DNA of 64,000 bases from Candidatus Kaistia colombiensis (GCA_029203105.1 CP119318.1:1688501-1752500), one strand, 5' to 3'; positions 18,123 to 27,149 are shown, numbered from the stretch's first letter. The notes: generated from the sequence alone by a model not told the origin. Numbers and translations: made by a program.

Positions 18123-19154
18123 ATGCGTGCCCTCGTCCTCGAAGAAAAGCTGAAGCTCTCGCTCCGCGACATCGACCTGCCGCTCGAGGTTGGTCCGCGC
18201 GACGTGCGCATCGCCATCCATACGGTCGGCGTCTGCGGCTCGGACGTGCATTATTACACCCATGGCGCCATTGGTCCGTTCATCGTCAAGGAGCCGATGG
18301 TGCTGGGCCACGAGGCGGCCGGCACGGTCGTCGAGATCGGCTCGCAGGTGAAGTCGCTCAAGGTCGGCGACCGTGTCTGCATGGAGCCGGGCGTGCCCGA
18401 CCTGACCTCGAAGGCATCAAAACTCGGCATCTACAATGTCGATCCGAGCGTCACCTTCTGGGCGACGCCGCCGGTGCATGGCTGCCTGACGCCGGAAGTC
18501 GTTTTCCCGGAATCCTTCACCTACAAGCTGCCCGACAATGTCTCGTTCGCCGAGGGAGCCATGGTCGAGCCCTTCGCCATCGGCATGCAGGCGGCGACCA
18601 AGGCGAAGATCGTCCCCGGCGACACGGCGCTGGTGATCGGCGCCGGCCCGATCGGCATCATGGTGGCGCTGGCGGCGCTCGCCGGTGGTTGCAGCCGCGT
18701 CTACATCTCCGATCTCGTCAACGAGAAGCTGGCCATCGCCGGCCGCTATGATGGGATCATTCCGGTCAATGTCCGCGAGCAGGATCTGAAGGCGAAGATA
18801 TCCGCCGAGACCGACAATTGGGGTGTCGATATCGTGTTCGAGGCCTCGGGTTCGCCGCGCGCCTATGACGGCATCTTCAATTTCGTCCGCCCCGGCGGAA
18901 CGATTGTCTTCGTCGGCCTGCCGGTCGAGCCGATCGCCCTCGACATCGTCTCGGCCTCGGCCAAGGAAGTGAAGATGGAGACGGTGTTCCGCTATGCCAA
19001 CGTGTTCGATCGCGCTCTGGCGCTGATCGCCTCGGGCAAGGTCGATCTGAAGCCGCTGATCACCGGCGTCTACGATTTCGAGGATTCGATCGCGGCTTTT
19101 GAACGCGCAGCCTCTGCCAATCCGAACGACGTGAAGCTGCAGATCACGCTCTGA
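18123..19154 (+). CDS. Zinc-dependent polyol dehydrogenase (xylitol dehydrogenase-like)
   Basis: A medium-chain dehydrogenase of 343 residues, close in pattern to bacterial xylitol (D-xylulose-forming) dehydrogenases. The catalytic zinc ligands are visible as GVCGSDVHYYTHG (C38) and LGHEAAG (H63, E64), and the NAD site as VIGAGPIGIMVALAAL. The loop that usually binds the structural zinc has no cysteine cluster (MEPGVPDLTSKASKLGIYN), as is known for some members. It could equally oxidise another sugar alcohol or a 6-deoxy-sugar, given the acid-sugar cluster that follows. A good terminator follows. Confidence 0.85.
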   Translation: MRALVLEEKLKLSLRDIDLPLEVGPRDVRIAIHTVGVCGSDVHYYTHGAIGPFIVKEPMVLGHEAAGTVVEIGSQVKSLKVGDRVCMEPGVPDLTSKASKLGIYNVDPSVTFWATPPVHGCLTPEVVFPESFTYKLPDNVSFAEGAMVEPFAIGMQAATKAKIVPGDTALVIGAGPIGIMVALAALAGGCSRVYISDLVNEKLAIAGRYDGIIPVNVREQDLKAKISAETDNWGVDIVFEASGSPRAYDGIFNFVRPGGTIVFVGLPVEPIALDIVSASAKEVKMETVFRYANVFDRALALIASGKVDLKPLITGVYDFEDSIAAFERAASANPNDVKLQITL

Positions 19155-19183
19155 TCGGTTCCGCTCTCGGACAGAAAAAAACG

Positions 19184-19210
19184 AGGCCCCGGAGCGATCC
19201 GGGGCCTTTT
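19184..19210. terminator. Bidirectional terminator after the polyol dehydrogenase
   Basis: AGGCCCCGGA and TCCGGGGCCT make a perfect 10-base stem with loop GCGA. T residues follow it, and an A-run (19175-19181) precedes it, so it can act on both strands. It lies between the polyol dehydrogenase and the converging MaoC gene. Confidence 0.85.
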
Positions 19211-19287
19211 GGTTTGTCGGCCGCACGATGGATCACTTCGTCCAGGGGTGCTGACCAAAATCTCGAAGTGATCGAGTGCCGTCTCGG

Positions 19288-19740
19288 TCAGGCCGTCACG
19301 GACTTCCTGGCGACCAGATAGATGTGCTCGCAGGCCAGCACGGTTTCGCCGGTCTGCTTGGCGACGGTCACCAGTTCCGAGACGATGCCATGCGTCGCGC
19401 GCTTCGGGTGGTCGCGCTTGTCGACGATCTTTGCCTCGACCGTGATCGTGTCGTTGATGAAGACGGGCTTCACGAACCGCACCTTGTCATAGCCATAGGA
19501 CATGGCGTGCGGATTGATCGTCGTCGCCGTCATGCCGACCGCGACCGACAGGATCAGCGTGCCATGGGCGACGCGCTGCTTGAAGTCCTGCGTCGCGCAC
19601 CATTCGGCGTCCATGTGGTGCGGGAAGAAGTCGCCCGTCTGGCCGGCGTGCAGGACGATGTCGGTCTCGGTGATCGTCCGGCCCATCGTGCGGCGGGTGA
19701 AGCCGATTTCGTAGTCTTCGAAGTACTGCTCGACGATCAT
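19288..19740 (-). CDS. MaoC family dehydratase/hydratase (first of two)
   Basis: A 150-residue hot-dog-fold protein of the MaoC/(R)-enoyl-CoA hydratase family. The hydratase motif region reads TGDFFPHHMDAEWCA. The catalytic Asp (D37) and His (H42) are kept, but the usual Asn between them is Phe. It shares the segment SYGYDKxRFxKPVFIxDTI with the second MaoC protein (29865-30425). It is the last gene of the leftward importer/dehydratase/SDR set. I chose ATG 19740; a GTG at 19755 is possible. Substrate unknown; a CoA thioester is expected for the family. Confidence 0.8.
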   Translation of the reverse strand: MIVEQYFEDYEIGFTRRTMGRTITETDIVLHAGQTGDFFPHHMDAEWCATQDFKQRVAHGTLILSVAVGMTATTINPHAMSYGYDKVRFVKPVFINDTITVEAKIVDKRDHPKRATHGIVSELVTVAKQTGETVLACEHIYLVARKSVTA

Positions 19741-19785
19741 GGTTTTCTCTTTCACGGCTCAACGCCGCGCCTCGGCAGGAAGGCT

Positions 19786-19880
19786 CCGTCATCCCGGGCC
19801 CTGACCCGGGATCCATTCAGCGGGAGCCGCAAACGGTAAGGCTCCGGCTGCATGGCTCCCCGCCTTTGCGGAGATGACGG
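19786..19880. repeat. Interspersed palindromic repeat, family 1, copy a
   Basis: The element begins CCGTCATCCCGGG and ends GATGACGG, so its outer ends are inverted. The left half contains the small stem TCCCGGG/CCCGGGA followed by ATCCATT; the right half has CATGGCTCCCCGCCTTTGCGG. It is clearly related to the copies at 28133, 40627 and 45917. It lies between the SDR and MaoC genes of one operon. Confidence 0.8.
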
Positions 19881-19925
19881 CGGGGGAGGTGTACCGCCTC
19901 CGCCGGTCGAAGAAGGCTCTCCCGC

Positions 19926-19950
19926 GCCCATCCGACATTGCCGGATGGGC
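19926..19950 (-). terminator. Hairpin downstream of the SDR gene
   Basis: GCCCATCCG and CGGATGGGC form a 9-base stem around a 7-base loop, with outer CTCTC/GAGAG pairing that lengthens it. It sits 22 bases past the SDR stop on the minus strand. Without a T-tract it may only attenuate transcription into the MaoC gene. Confidence 0.5.
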
Positions 19951-19971
19951 GAGAGGGCAGGGCAGCGGGTT

Positions 19972-20706
19972 TTAGTTGACCCAGCCGCCGTCGATGATGT
20001 GCATCTGGCCGGTGGTGTAGGTCGCGGTCGCCAGGTAGATGGCAAGGTCCGCGATCTCGCTCGGCTGGCCGATGCGGCCGATCGGCTGGCGGGCGATGAA
20101 GGCGGCGCGGGCCGCCTCGTAGTCGCCCTGGTCGCGCAGGCGCTGCTGCAGCGACGGGCTTTCGACCGTGCCGGGGCAGATGCCGTTGCAGCGGATGCCC
20201 TTGGTGACGTAGTCGGCTGCGATCGACTTGGTGAGGCCGACGGTCGCTGCCTTGGTCACGGCATAGGCGAAGCGGTTCGGCACGCCCTTGATCGAGCCGG
20301 CGACGGAGCAGACATTGACGATCGAGCCGTCCTTCTGCGCCAGCATGCCCGGCAGCGCTGCCGAGATCGTGCGCCACATCGACTTGACGTTCAGGTCGTA
20401 GGCAAAGTCGAGATCGGCCTCGGTGGCCTCTTCCAACGTGCCGGCATGGACGATGCCGGCGCAGTTGAACAACACGTCGATGGTGCCGATCTCGGCGATC
20501 AACGCCTTGACGTCGTCATTCGAGAGCACGTTCAGCTTGCGTGTTGTGATGCCGTTGACGCCGTTGAGTTCGGCCAGGACCGTCTCGTTGATGTCGGTCG
20601 CCCAGACGATGGCGCCTTCAGCCGCGGCCTGTTCGGCGACCGCACGTCCGATACCCTGCGCCGCTGCCGTTACCAGCGCGACCTTGCCTGCGAGCTTGCC
20701 GCCCAT
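19972..20706 (-). CDS. SDR oxidoreductase, 2-keto-3-deoxy-L-fuconate dehydrogenase-like
   Basis: A 244-residue short-chain dehydrogenase with the NAD motif TAAAQGIGRA, NCAG, the catalytic Ser in NVCSVAGS, and YAVTK (Tyr-Lys). The overall pattern (FNCAGIVHAGTLEEATEADL, KGIRCNGICPGTVESPSL) resembles 2-keto-3-deoxy-L-fuconate/L-rhamnonate 4-dehydrogenases. I chose ATG 20706 (MGGKLAGKVALV). The enolase-superfamily dehydratase gene lies 14 bases upstream, which supports dehydratase then dehydrogenase as consecutive steps. The substrate is inferred. Confidence 0.82.
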   Translation of the reverse strand: MGGKLAGKVALVTAAAQGIGRAVAEQAAAEGAIVWATDINETVLAELNGVNGITTRKLNVLSNDDVKALIAEIGTIDVLFNCAGIVHAGTLEEATEADLDFAYDLNVKSMWRTISAALPGMLAQKDGSIVNVCSVAGSIKGVPNRFAYAVTKAATVGLTKSIAADYVTKGIRCNGICPGTVESPSLQQRLRDQGDYEAARAAFIARQPIGRIGQPSEIADLAIYLATATYTTGQMHIIDGGWVN

Positions 20707-20720
20707 AGTCGTCCGTCCCT

Positions 20721-21830
20721 TCAGTTCTTGGTCGCAAATGTCGAGCCTTCGACCGTCTGTTGGCCGATGGCGTCGAAATCCCACGAAATGCCGAGACCGG
20801 CCTCGGTGCTCGGTACGGCATAGCCGTCGGCGATCGTCATACCCTTTGTCGTCAAGCTATCCAATTGCGGGATGTACTCGACCCAGCGTGCATTCGGCAC
20901 GGCGGCGCAAAGCGCGACATGCAGTTCCATCAGGAAATGCGGGCAAACGACGACATTGAACGTCTCGGCCAGGTGCGCGACCTTGAGCCAGGGCGTGATG
21001 CCGCCGATGCGGGCGACGTCGACCTGGACGATCGAACAGGCGCGACGCTGCAGGTAGTCGCGGAAATGCAGGCTCGAATACAGGCTCTCGCCGACTGCGA
21101 TCGGGATCGAGGTCGATTCGCAGAGGCGGATATGGCCGTCGACATCGTCCGCCGTCAGCGGCTCTTCGAGCCAGCCGATATCGGCCGCCTCATAGTGGCG
21201 CGCGCGCCGGATTGCCTCGTCGACCGAGAAAGCCTGGTTCGCGTCGGTGAACAGTTCGAAGCCCGGTCCAACGGCCTCGCGAACCGCCAGCAGGCGCGCC
21301 GCGTCCTCGTGGATCGGCCGGCCGACCTTCATCTTGGCGCCACCAAAGCCGTTTTTCTTGGCCCGCAGCGTGTCCTCGATGATCGATTCGATCGGCAGGT
21401 GCAGCCAGCCGCCCTCCGTGGTGTAGAGGCGGATCTTCTCCTGCGCGCCGCCGGCCAGGATATGCACCGGCAGGTCGGCCTTGCGGGCCTTCAGGTCCCA
21501 GAGCGCCGTGTCGATGGCGGCGAGCGCCAGCGAGGTGATGGCGCCGACAGAGGTGGCGTGCGTCATGAACAGGAGATCGCGCCAGATCTGCTCGATCATG
21601 CCGGCTTCGCGGCCGATCAGGGCAGGGGCCAGCGTCTTCTCGATCAGCGACATGATCGCCGGACCACCCGTGCCGATCGTGTAGCTGTAGCCGGTACCGA
21701 CGACGCCATCGGCATCGGTGATGCGGATGATCGGCGTTTCCTGGCTGACGAAGGACTGGATCGCGTCGACCCGCTTCACCTTCGGCTTCAGGTCGACCAT
21801 CAGGCCTTCGACACGAACGATTCTAGCCAT
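20721..21830 (-). CDS. Mandelate racemase/muconate lactonizing enzyme family acid-sugar dehydratase
   Basis: Enolase-superfamily protein of 369 residues, mandelate racemase subgroup. The catalytic Lys pair is in GAKMKVG, the metal ligands are in FTDANQAF, EEPL and GESLYSS, and the C-terminal base is the His in VCPHFLMELH. Such enzymes dehydrate aldonic acids to 2-keto-3-deoxy acids. The neighbouring SDR, lactonase and mutarotase suggest L-fuconate or a related 6-deoxy acid, but the subgroup cannot be fixed by eye. Codirectional with the importer genes upstream and the SDR downstream. Confidence 0.82.
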   Translation of the reverse strand: MARIVRVEGLMVDLKPKVKRVDAIQSFVSQETPIIRITDADGVVGTGYSYTIGTGGPAIMSLIEKTLAPALIGREAGMIEQIWRDLLFMTHATSVGAITSLALAAIDTALWDLKARKADLPVHILAGGAQEKIRLYTTEGGWLHLPIESIIEDTLRAKKNGFGGAKMKVGRPIHEDAARLLAVREAVGPGFELFTDANQAFSVDEAIRRARHYEAADIGWLEEPLTADDVDGHIRLCESTSIPIAVGESLYSSLHFRDYLQRRACSIVQVDVARIGGITPWLKVAHLAETFNVVVCPHFLMELHVALCAAVPNARWVEYIPQLDSLTTKGMTIADGYAVPSTEAGLGISWDFDAIGQQTVEGSTFATKN

Positions 21831-21853
21831 TGTTTCTCCCGGGGGCTCTCTTT

Positions 21854-22957
21854 TTAGACCAGCACGCTCATGCCCGATGCCTTGTCGAAGACATGCAGGC
21901 GCGACAGGTCGAGATTGAAGGTCAACTGCTCACCCGGCTTGACGAAGCGCGGATTGAGCATCTTGCCCTGAACTTCCTTGCCGCCCAACTCGGTGTAAAG
22001 CAAGGTTTCGGTGCCAAGCGGCTCCGGCAGGATGATCGTGCGCTCGATCGTCGCCACTTCATTGTCACCATAGAGGCCGTAGCCGACCGGCGAGAACGCC
22101 TCGGCGCGGAAGCCGATGGTGACGGTCTGGCCGTCCGTGACCTTCTCCGCCGCGGCGGCGGGGAGAGCGAGCGTGACGCCATCGTTGAGCTTGGCGATCT
22201 TGCGGCCGGCTTCGGTCGCGACCGTCGCGTCGAGCAGGTTCATCGGCGGCGAGCCGATGAAGGAGGCGACGAAGGTGTTCTTCGGCTTCTCGAACACCTC
22301 GGCCGGTGTGCCGACCTGCTCGATGTGGCCGTCCTTCATGATGACGATGCGGTCGGCAAGCGTCATCGCCTCGACTTGGTCATGCGTGACGTAGACGATG
22401 GTCGTCTTGACCTTCTGGTGCAGCTTCTTGATCTCGACGCGCATCTGCCCGCGCAGCTTGGCGTCGAGGTTGGAAAGCGGCTCGTCGAACAGGAACACGT
22501 CCGGGTGGCGGACGATGGCCCGGCCCATGGCAACGCGCTGGCGCTGGCCGCCGGAGAGTTCGCCCGGCGTGCGCTCGAGCAGCGGCGTCAGGCCGAGGAT
22601 CTCGGCCGCTTCCGCCACCCGCTTCTCGATGGTCGCCGTATCCTGCTTGGCGATCTTCAGCGAGAAGCCGAGATTCTCCTTGACCGTCATATGCGGGTAG
22701 AGCGCGTAGTTCTGGAACACCATCGAGATGTTGCGCTCGCGCGGCGCCAGGTCGTTGACCACCCGGTCGCCGATCGAGATCGTGCCGCCGCTGATCTCTT
22801 CCAGGCCGGCGATCATCCGCAGCGTGGTGGACTTGCCGCAGCCCGACGGGCCGACCAGCACGACGAACTCATTATGCGCGATGGTGAGATCGATGCCGTG
22901 AACGACGCCGACCTTGCCGTAGCTCTTGACGAGCTTTTCGAGTCTGACCTCTGCCAT
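21854..22957 (-). CDS. CUT1 sugar ABC transporter ATP-binding protein (UgpC/MsmK type)
   Basis: ATPase of a carbohydrate importer, 367 residues. Walker A GPSGCGKST (36-44), Q-loop VFQNYALYPH, signature LSGGQRQR (134-141), Walker B FLFDEP (155-160) and H-loop VTHDQVEAM are all intact, followed by the C-terminal regulatory MOI/TOBE domain. It lies between the MalG-like permease gene and the dehydratase gene, completing the importer. ATPases of this type can energise several CUT1 importers, which matters because two other importers here have none. Confidence 0.93.
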   Translation of the reverse strand: MAEVRLEKLVKSYGKVGVVHGIDLTIAHNEFVVLVGPSGCGKSTTLRMIAGLEEISGGTISIGDRVVNDLAPRERNISMVFQNYALYPHMTVKENLGFSLKIAKQDTATIEKRVAEAAEILGLTPLLERTPGELSGGQRQRVAMGRAIVRHPDVFLFDEPLSNLDAKLRGQMRVEIKKLHQKVKTTIVYVTHDQVEAMTLADRIVIMKDGHIEQVGTPAEVFEKPKNTFVASFIGSPPMNLLDATVATEAGRKIAKLNDGVTLALPAAAAEKVTDGQTVTIGFRAEAFSPVGYGLYGDNEVATIERTIILPEPLGTETLLYTELGGKEVQGKMLNPRFVKPGEQLTFNLDLSRLHVFDKASGMSVLV

Positions 22958-22963
22958 ATCGAA

Positions 22964-23809
22964 TTATCCTTTGACGCCGCCGAAGGTGAGACCGGCGATC
23001 AGGTGTTTCTGCACGATGAAGGTCAGGATGAGCGCCGGCACGATGATGATCACGGCCATGGCGCACATGCCGGTCCAGTCGACCGTGAACTGTGCGGTGA
23101 AATCCATCAGTCCGACCGGCAGCGTCTTCGACGCGGTCGTCCGGGTGAGCTGGGAAGCGAGGGCGAATTCGTTCCACGAGGTCAGGAAGGCGAAGATGCC
23201 GGCCGAGGCGATGCCGGATTTGGCGAGCGGGAACTCGATCTTCCAGAATGCCTGCCAGCGGGTGCAGCCATCAACCTGGGCTGCTTCCGAAAGCGACAGC
23301 GGGATCTGCCGGAAGAAGCCGTCGATCAGCCAGATCGTGAACGGGATGTTGAGCGCCAGATAGACGAGGATGACGCCGAAATCCGTGTCGATCAGGCCGA
23401 CCCGGCTCCAGATCATGAAGACGGGCAGCGACAGGGAAATTCCCGGCACCGTGCGGGAGAGCATCAGCCAGAGGAAGGCGACGTTCTTGCCCTTGAAACG
23501 GTAGCGGGCGAAGGCGTAGCCGCCCATCATGCCGATCAACACCGCCAGAACCGTGCTCGTCACCGAGATGACGACCGAGTTCAGGAAGTAGCGGACGACC
23601 GGGATGCCCTGCTGGTTCTCCGAGAGACCCAGGATGGCGCGGAAATTGTCGAGCGTCCACCGTTCGGGGATCCAGACCGGGGGACGGGCCATCACTTCGA
23701 CATTGTCGCGGAAGGCCGTCATCACGATCCAGAGACCGGGGACGCAGATGATCGCCATGACGATGAAGACGCCGAAGCGGATCAGCCAGCGCTGCCAGGA
23801 GCGTTCCAT
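22964..23809 (-). CDS. CUT1 sugar ABC transporter permease (MalG type)
   Basis: Inner-membrane permease of 281 residues with six predicted membrane segments and the EAA loop SLSEAAQVDGCTRWQAFWKI, which contacts the ATPase. The C-terminal LTFGGVKG ending is typical of MalG-type subunits. Its start directly follows the stop of the MalF-type gene, indicating translational coupling. Confidence 0.92.
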   Translation of the reverse strand: MERSWQRWLIRFGVFIVMAIICVPGLWIVMTAFRDNVEVMARPPVWIPERWTLDNFRAILGLSENQQGIPVVRYFLNSVVISVTSTVLAVLIGMMGGYAFARYRFKGKNVAFLWLMLSRTVPGISLSLPVFMIWSRVGLIDTDFGVILVYLALNIPFTIWLIDGFFRQIPLSLSEAAQVDGCTRWQAFWKIEFPLAKSGIASAGIFAFLTSWNEFALASQLTRTTASKTLPVGLMDFTAQFTVDWTGMCAMAVIIIVPALILTFIVQKHLIAGLTFGGVKG

Positions 23810-24712
23810 TTATTCGACTCCGCCCATGGTGCGTCGCGCCGCGGCGAGCTTCCGGAAGAAATAGACGGTGAAATAGACCGACAGCAGGATCGAGGCGTAG
23901 GACATGGCGTTGGCCATGCCCATGCGGGCGTCCTGGTAGCCGGTGCGGGCGATCAGCGTCCACAAGAGCTCGGTGCGGCCGGCCGGGCCGCCATTCGTCA
24001 TGATCTTGACCATGTCATAGGCGCGCGCGACGTCGAGCGAACGGATGGCCATGGCGATGTAGACGAAGGGCATCAGGTAGGGCAGCGTGATGTGGCGGAA
24101 GACCTGCCATGGATTGCAGCCATCGACCTTGGCCGCCTCGATCGGATCGCGCGGCATGGCCATCAGGCCCGCCAGCAGCAGGATCGCGAAGATCGGCGTC
24201 GACATCCAGACCTCGGCCATCAGGATGGCGAGGTTGGCGGTGATCGGGTTCACCAGCCAGGGGATCGTCACGTTCTCCCAGCCGAGCGACTGGATGGCGT
24301 TGTTCACCAGGCCGACATTATCGTTGAAGATGTACTTGAACTGGAAGCCGACGAGGATCGGCGAGAACATCATCGGGAACATCATGATGGTGCGGATGAC
24401 GCGCTGGCCGGCGGTCAGCTTGTCGATCAGAAGCGCGATGCCGAGACCGAGTACCAGCTCCAGATTGAGCGCGACGGTCAGGAACAGCACCGTTCGGCCA
24501 AAGGCCCACCAGAAGTCGACATCGGTGAGCAGGCGCTGGTAATTGCGCAGGCCGACCCACTGCCAGAGCGAGGCCGGCTGCACCAGGCGATAGCCGGTGA
24601 AGCTCGTATAGAGCGAGAACAACAGCGGCACCGCCACCACCAGCGCGATGATGACGAAAGCCGGCATCAGCAGCAGGATCGGAGGCGAGAGCCGGCTTCG
24701 GAAGAAACGCAT
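23810..24712 (-). CDS. CUT1 sugar ABC transporter permease (MalF type)
   Basis: Permease of about 300 residues; the EAA loop reads DPIEAAKVDGCNPWQVFRHI. I chose ATG 24712 (MRFFRSRLSPPILLLMPAF), which places the first membrane segment right after a short basic N-terminus. The longer open frame runs into the intra-operon hairpin at 24832-24859. Partner of the MalG-type subunit encoded next. Confidence 0.9.
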   Translation of the reverse strand: MRFFRSRLSPPILLLMPAFVIIALVVAVPLLFSLYTSFTGYRLVQPASLWQWVGLRNYQRLLTDVDFWWAFGRTVLFLTVALNLELVLGLGIALLIDKLTAGQRVIRTIMMFPMMFSPILVGFQFKYIFNDNVGLVNNAIQSLGWENVTIPWLVNPITANLAILMAEVWMSTPIFAILLLAGLMAMPRDPIEAAKVDGCNPWQVFRHITLPYLMPFVYIAMAIRSLDVARAYDMVKIMTNGGPAGRTELLWTLIARTGYQDARMGMANAMSYASILLSVYFTVYFFRKLAAARRTMGGVE

Positions 24713-24827
24713 GAAAGGATTCCGTGAGCCGTTTGAACGGGCTTGGACCGCAAGGTCCGGGTCTTGTCCGCGAGCCCCGGAATGGGGCGGCGGAGGAGAG
24801 CGCCGGCGCAACTTGGCGGCGCTATCC

Positions 24828-24859
24828 AAAAGACCCCCGCCCGCGGACGGGCGAGGGTC
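24828..24859 (-). terminator. Hairpin with T-run between binding-protein and permease genes
   Basis: Read on the minus strand, GACCCTCGCCCG pairs with CGGGCGGGGGTC (12 base pairs, one G-T) around loop TCCG and is followed by TTTT. It lies 20 bases beyond the binding-protein stop, inside the operon. A leaky terminator here would make more binding protein than permease. Confidence 0.75.
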
Positions 24860-24878
24860 GATTGATGGGGCGTAACGC

Positions 24879-26216
24879 CTACTGGAGGACGCCGGCGTCT
24901 TCCATGATCTGCGTCGCCTTCTTGGCGGCCGTGTCGAGGGCTTCCTGGGCCGTCTTCTGGCCGACGATGGCAGCCTGCAGCTCCGGCCAGATCACGTTCG
25001 ACACTTCGATCCACTGCGGAACGAGCGGCGGCGTGCGGGCGTCGGCGAGCGACTTCTCCCAGACGGCGAACATCTCGGCCATGTACGGCGTGTCGCTCTT
25101 CTTGAACTCTTCGACGACGTCGGCGAAGGCCTTGGTCCGGGTCGGCAGATTGCCGGCGCGGGCTTCGAGCATTTCCGAATCGTAGTCGGTCAGGAAGGTG
25201 ATCAGGCTGGCTGCGGCCGGCTTGTTGTCACAGGCTTCGGTGACCGAGAAGGAGTGCGATCCGGACCAGCCGCCGCGCTTGCCGGCGGTGCCGAGCGGCG
25301 ACAGGGCGAAGCCGACCTTGCCAGCGACCTTGGACTTGGCCGGGTCGTTGTAGAAGGCGGCGAAGCCGGGCCAATCCAGGTCGACGGCGAGCGTGCCGGC
25401 GGCGAAGGCCTGGCCGATATCGTCCCAGGTGTAGTTGACGGTGCCGGCCGGAACGGCCTTGGCATTGTAGATGTCGATGAACCACTGCAGGGCGTCGACG
25501 CCGGCCTTCGAATTGAAGATCGGCTTCCAGTTCTCGTCGAACATGTCGCCGCCATTGGCGCGCACGATCTCCATGAACCGGCCGGTCATGCCCTCGTCCT
25601 TGCCGGCGAAAGCGGTGCCGTAGAGGTTCGGCGGGTTCGAGAAGAAGATGACCTGCTGCTTCAGCTCGTCATAGGTGACGGGCGGCGCGAGCTCGGTGCC
25701 GAACTTCGCCTTGTACTTCGCCTTGTTGTCGGCGTTCTCGTACAGGTCCTTGAGGTAGTACAGGTTCGACACGTCGGTGACGCGGGGAAGCTGCACGAGA
25801 CGGCCGCCAACCATCGACGAGGCGAGCGTGCCGGGGACGAATTCGTCCAGCGTCGCCTGCGGGATCAGCGTCTTCAGGTCGACATAGATGTCGCCGTACT
25901 GCGGCGCGAAGCTGGTGTGGTTGGAGCCGACGCACCAGGTGATCGAGCCGGAAGCGATGTCCTGCTTGATCTCGCGGTCGAGCTCGAAATGGTTCTTCGA
26001 GGAAACGATCTCGACCTTGGCGCCGGTCGCCTTTTCCCATTCGGGAATGCGCGTGTAGAGCTTCTCGTACTGCGTCCCGCCGATCAGCTTCACCTTCAGG
26101 GTGTAGCCGGGGAACGAACCCCAATTGGCGGCGTCCTCAGCCGAAGCGACAGCGGTCAGCGCGCCAAGGGCTGCGCACGAAAAAAGAGCGGCCTGAATGC
26201 CGCGCATAAAATTCAT
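24879..26216 (-). CDS. CUT1 sugar ABC transporter substrate-binding protein
   Basis: Periplasmic sugar-binding protein of 445 residues. A signal peptide covers about residues 1-26 (basic MNFMRG, hydrophobic core, AVASAED). The fold is MalE/UgpB-like, with WEKATGAKVEIVSSKNHF near the N-terminus. ATG 26216 follows a perfect GGAGGAA site; the frame is open further upstream into the promoter but without conservation. It is the first gene of the leftward operon and diverges from the IclR regulator. The ligand is probably an intact sugar or sugar acid that feeds the dehydratase/SDR steps. Confidence 0.92.
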   Translation of the reverse strand: MNFMRGIQAALFSCAALGALTAVASAEDAANWGSFPGYTLKVKLIGGTQYEKLYTRIPEWEKATGAKVEIVSSKNHFELDREIKQDIASGSITWCVGSNHTSFAPQYGDIYVDLKTLIPQATLDEFVPGTLASSMVGGRLVQLPRVTDVSNLYYLKDLYENADNKAKYKAKFGTELAPPVTYDELKQQVIFFSNPPNLYGTAFAGKDEGMTGRFMEIVRANGGDMFDENWKPIFNSKAGVDALQWFIDIYNAKAVPAGTVNYTWDDIGQAFAAGTLAVDLDWPGFAAFYNDPAKSKVAGKVGFALSPLGTAGKRGGWSGSHSFSVTEACDNKPAAASLITFLTDYDSEMLEARAGNLPTRTKAFADVVEEFKKSDTPYMAEMFAVWEKSLADARTPPLVPQWIEVSNVIWPELQAAIVGQKTAQEALDTAAKKATQIMEDAGVLQ

Positions 26217-26282
26217 GTGTCGAATTCCTCCCAGAACACGACCGAACCGCTTTGGTTCGAGGTCGCTACATTCTCCACTACT

Positions 26283-26328
26283 GAATGGAGTATTCGTATA
26301 TAAGCGAAATTGACTGGAACGAGTCAAT
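26283..26328. promoter_or_regulatory. Candidate IclR operators in the divergent promoter
   Basis: Two inverted repeats lie between the divergent importer and iclR-type genes: GAAT-GGAGT-ATTC (26283-26295) and ATTGACT-GGAACG-AGTCAAT (26309-26328, perfect 7-base arms). The region is AT-rich. Divergent position next to the regulator gene makes auto-regulation and control of the importer operon likely, though not shown. Confidence 0.5.
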
Positions 26329-26366
26329 CTCTAACTTGTCGCAGTCCGGGGGAGGGGAGCCGCTGA

Positions 26367-27149
26367 ATGCTGGATGATTCCAACGATCGATATCGCGCGC
26401 CGGCGCTGGACAAGGGGCTCGATATCCTTGAGCTGCTGGCGTCCACCGACGAGAGCATGACGCAGGCCGAGATCGCCAAGGCGCTCAACCGCTCGCCGAA
26501 CGAAATCTACCGGATGCTCGACCGGCTGGTACGGCGCAGCTATGTCGCGCGCGTGCACGGTGACCGCTACGAACTGACCTTGCGGCTGTTCGCGCTCGCC
26601 CATCAGCACGCCCCCGTGCGCCGACTTGTCAGCCAGGCGCTGCCGGTGATGCGGCAGTTCTCGCGTGACTCGGAACAGGCCTGCCATCTCGCCATCTATG
26701 ACCGCGGCCGGATCGTCGTCGTCGCCCAGATGGATGCGCCAAGCTATTGGAGTTATTCGATTCGTGTCGGCGCGCGGGTCAGTCTTTACAACACCGGCTC
26801 CGGCCACGTGCTGCTCGCTTTCGCGACGCCGGAGGAGCGCAAGATGATGGAAGCCGAGCGCGAGGAGCAGGCCGAGGACAAGGGCCGGCCGGACAATCTC
26901 GACGAGCGTCTCGTGCAGATCCGCCGTCGTGGCTACGAATCGACGCCGAGCTCGCAGTCGCAGTCGGTCTACAATCTGTCGGTTCCGGTTCTGGGCGCCA
27001 ACGATACGGCGTTGGCGGCGCTGACCTGTCCGTTCCTGCCGCGCGTCGATCGTCCCAACGTGCCCGACATGCAGCAGGCGATGAACATCCTGCTCGCCGC
27101 CAGCCGCGACCTGTCGCATGTGCTCGGCCGGGGCGGCGCCGAGATGTGA
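26367..27149 (+). CDS. IclR family transcriptional regulator
   Basis: A 260-residue regulator with an N-terminal winged helix (ALDKGLDILELLASTDESMTQAEIAKALNRSPNEIYRMLDRL) and the C-terminal GAF-like effector domain starting near residue 80. IclR proteins commonly control sugar- or aromatic-acid catabolism and bind small acids. It starts at ATG 26367 and diverges from the importer operon; the catabolic genes follow on the same strand. Two palindromes upstream are candidate binding sites. Confidence 0.9.
   Translation: MLDDSNDRYRAPALDKGLDILELLASTDESMTQAEIAKALNRSPNEIYRMLDRLVRRSYVARVHGDRYELTLRLFALAHQHAPVRRLVSQALPVMRQFSRDSEQACHLAIYDRGRIVVVAQMDAPSYWSYSIRVGARVSLYNTGSGHVLLAFATPEERKMMEAEREEQAEDKGRPDNLDERLVQIRRRGYESTPSSQSQSVYNLSVPVLGANDTALAALTCPFLPRVDRPNVPDMQQAMNILLAASRDLSHVLGRGGAEM

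Noticed and set aside
19184..19210. Riboswitch or small RNA near the polyol dehydrogenase
   Set aside because: The structure is a simple stem-loop with T-run at converging gene ends, fully explained as a terminator.
21830..24727. 965-codon plus-strand open frame
   Set aside because: It is the antisense of the ATPase and both permease genes. The translation is Asp/Arg/His-rich with no recognisable domain, a common effect of high GC.
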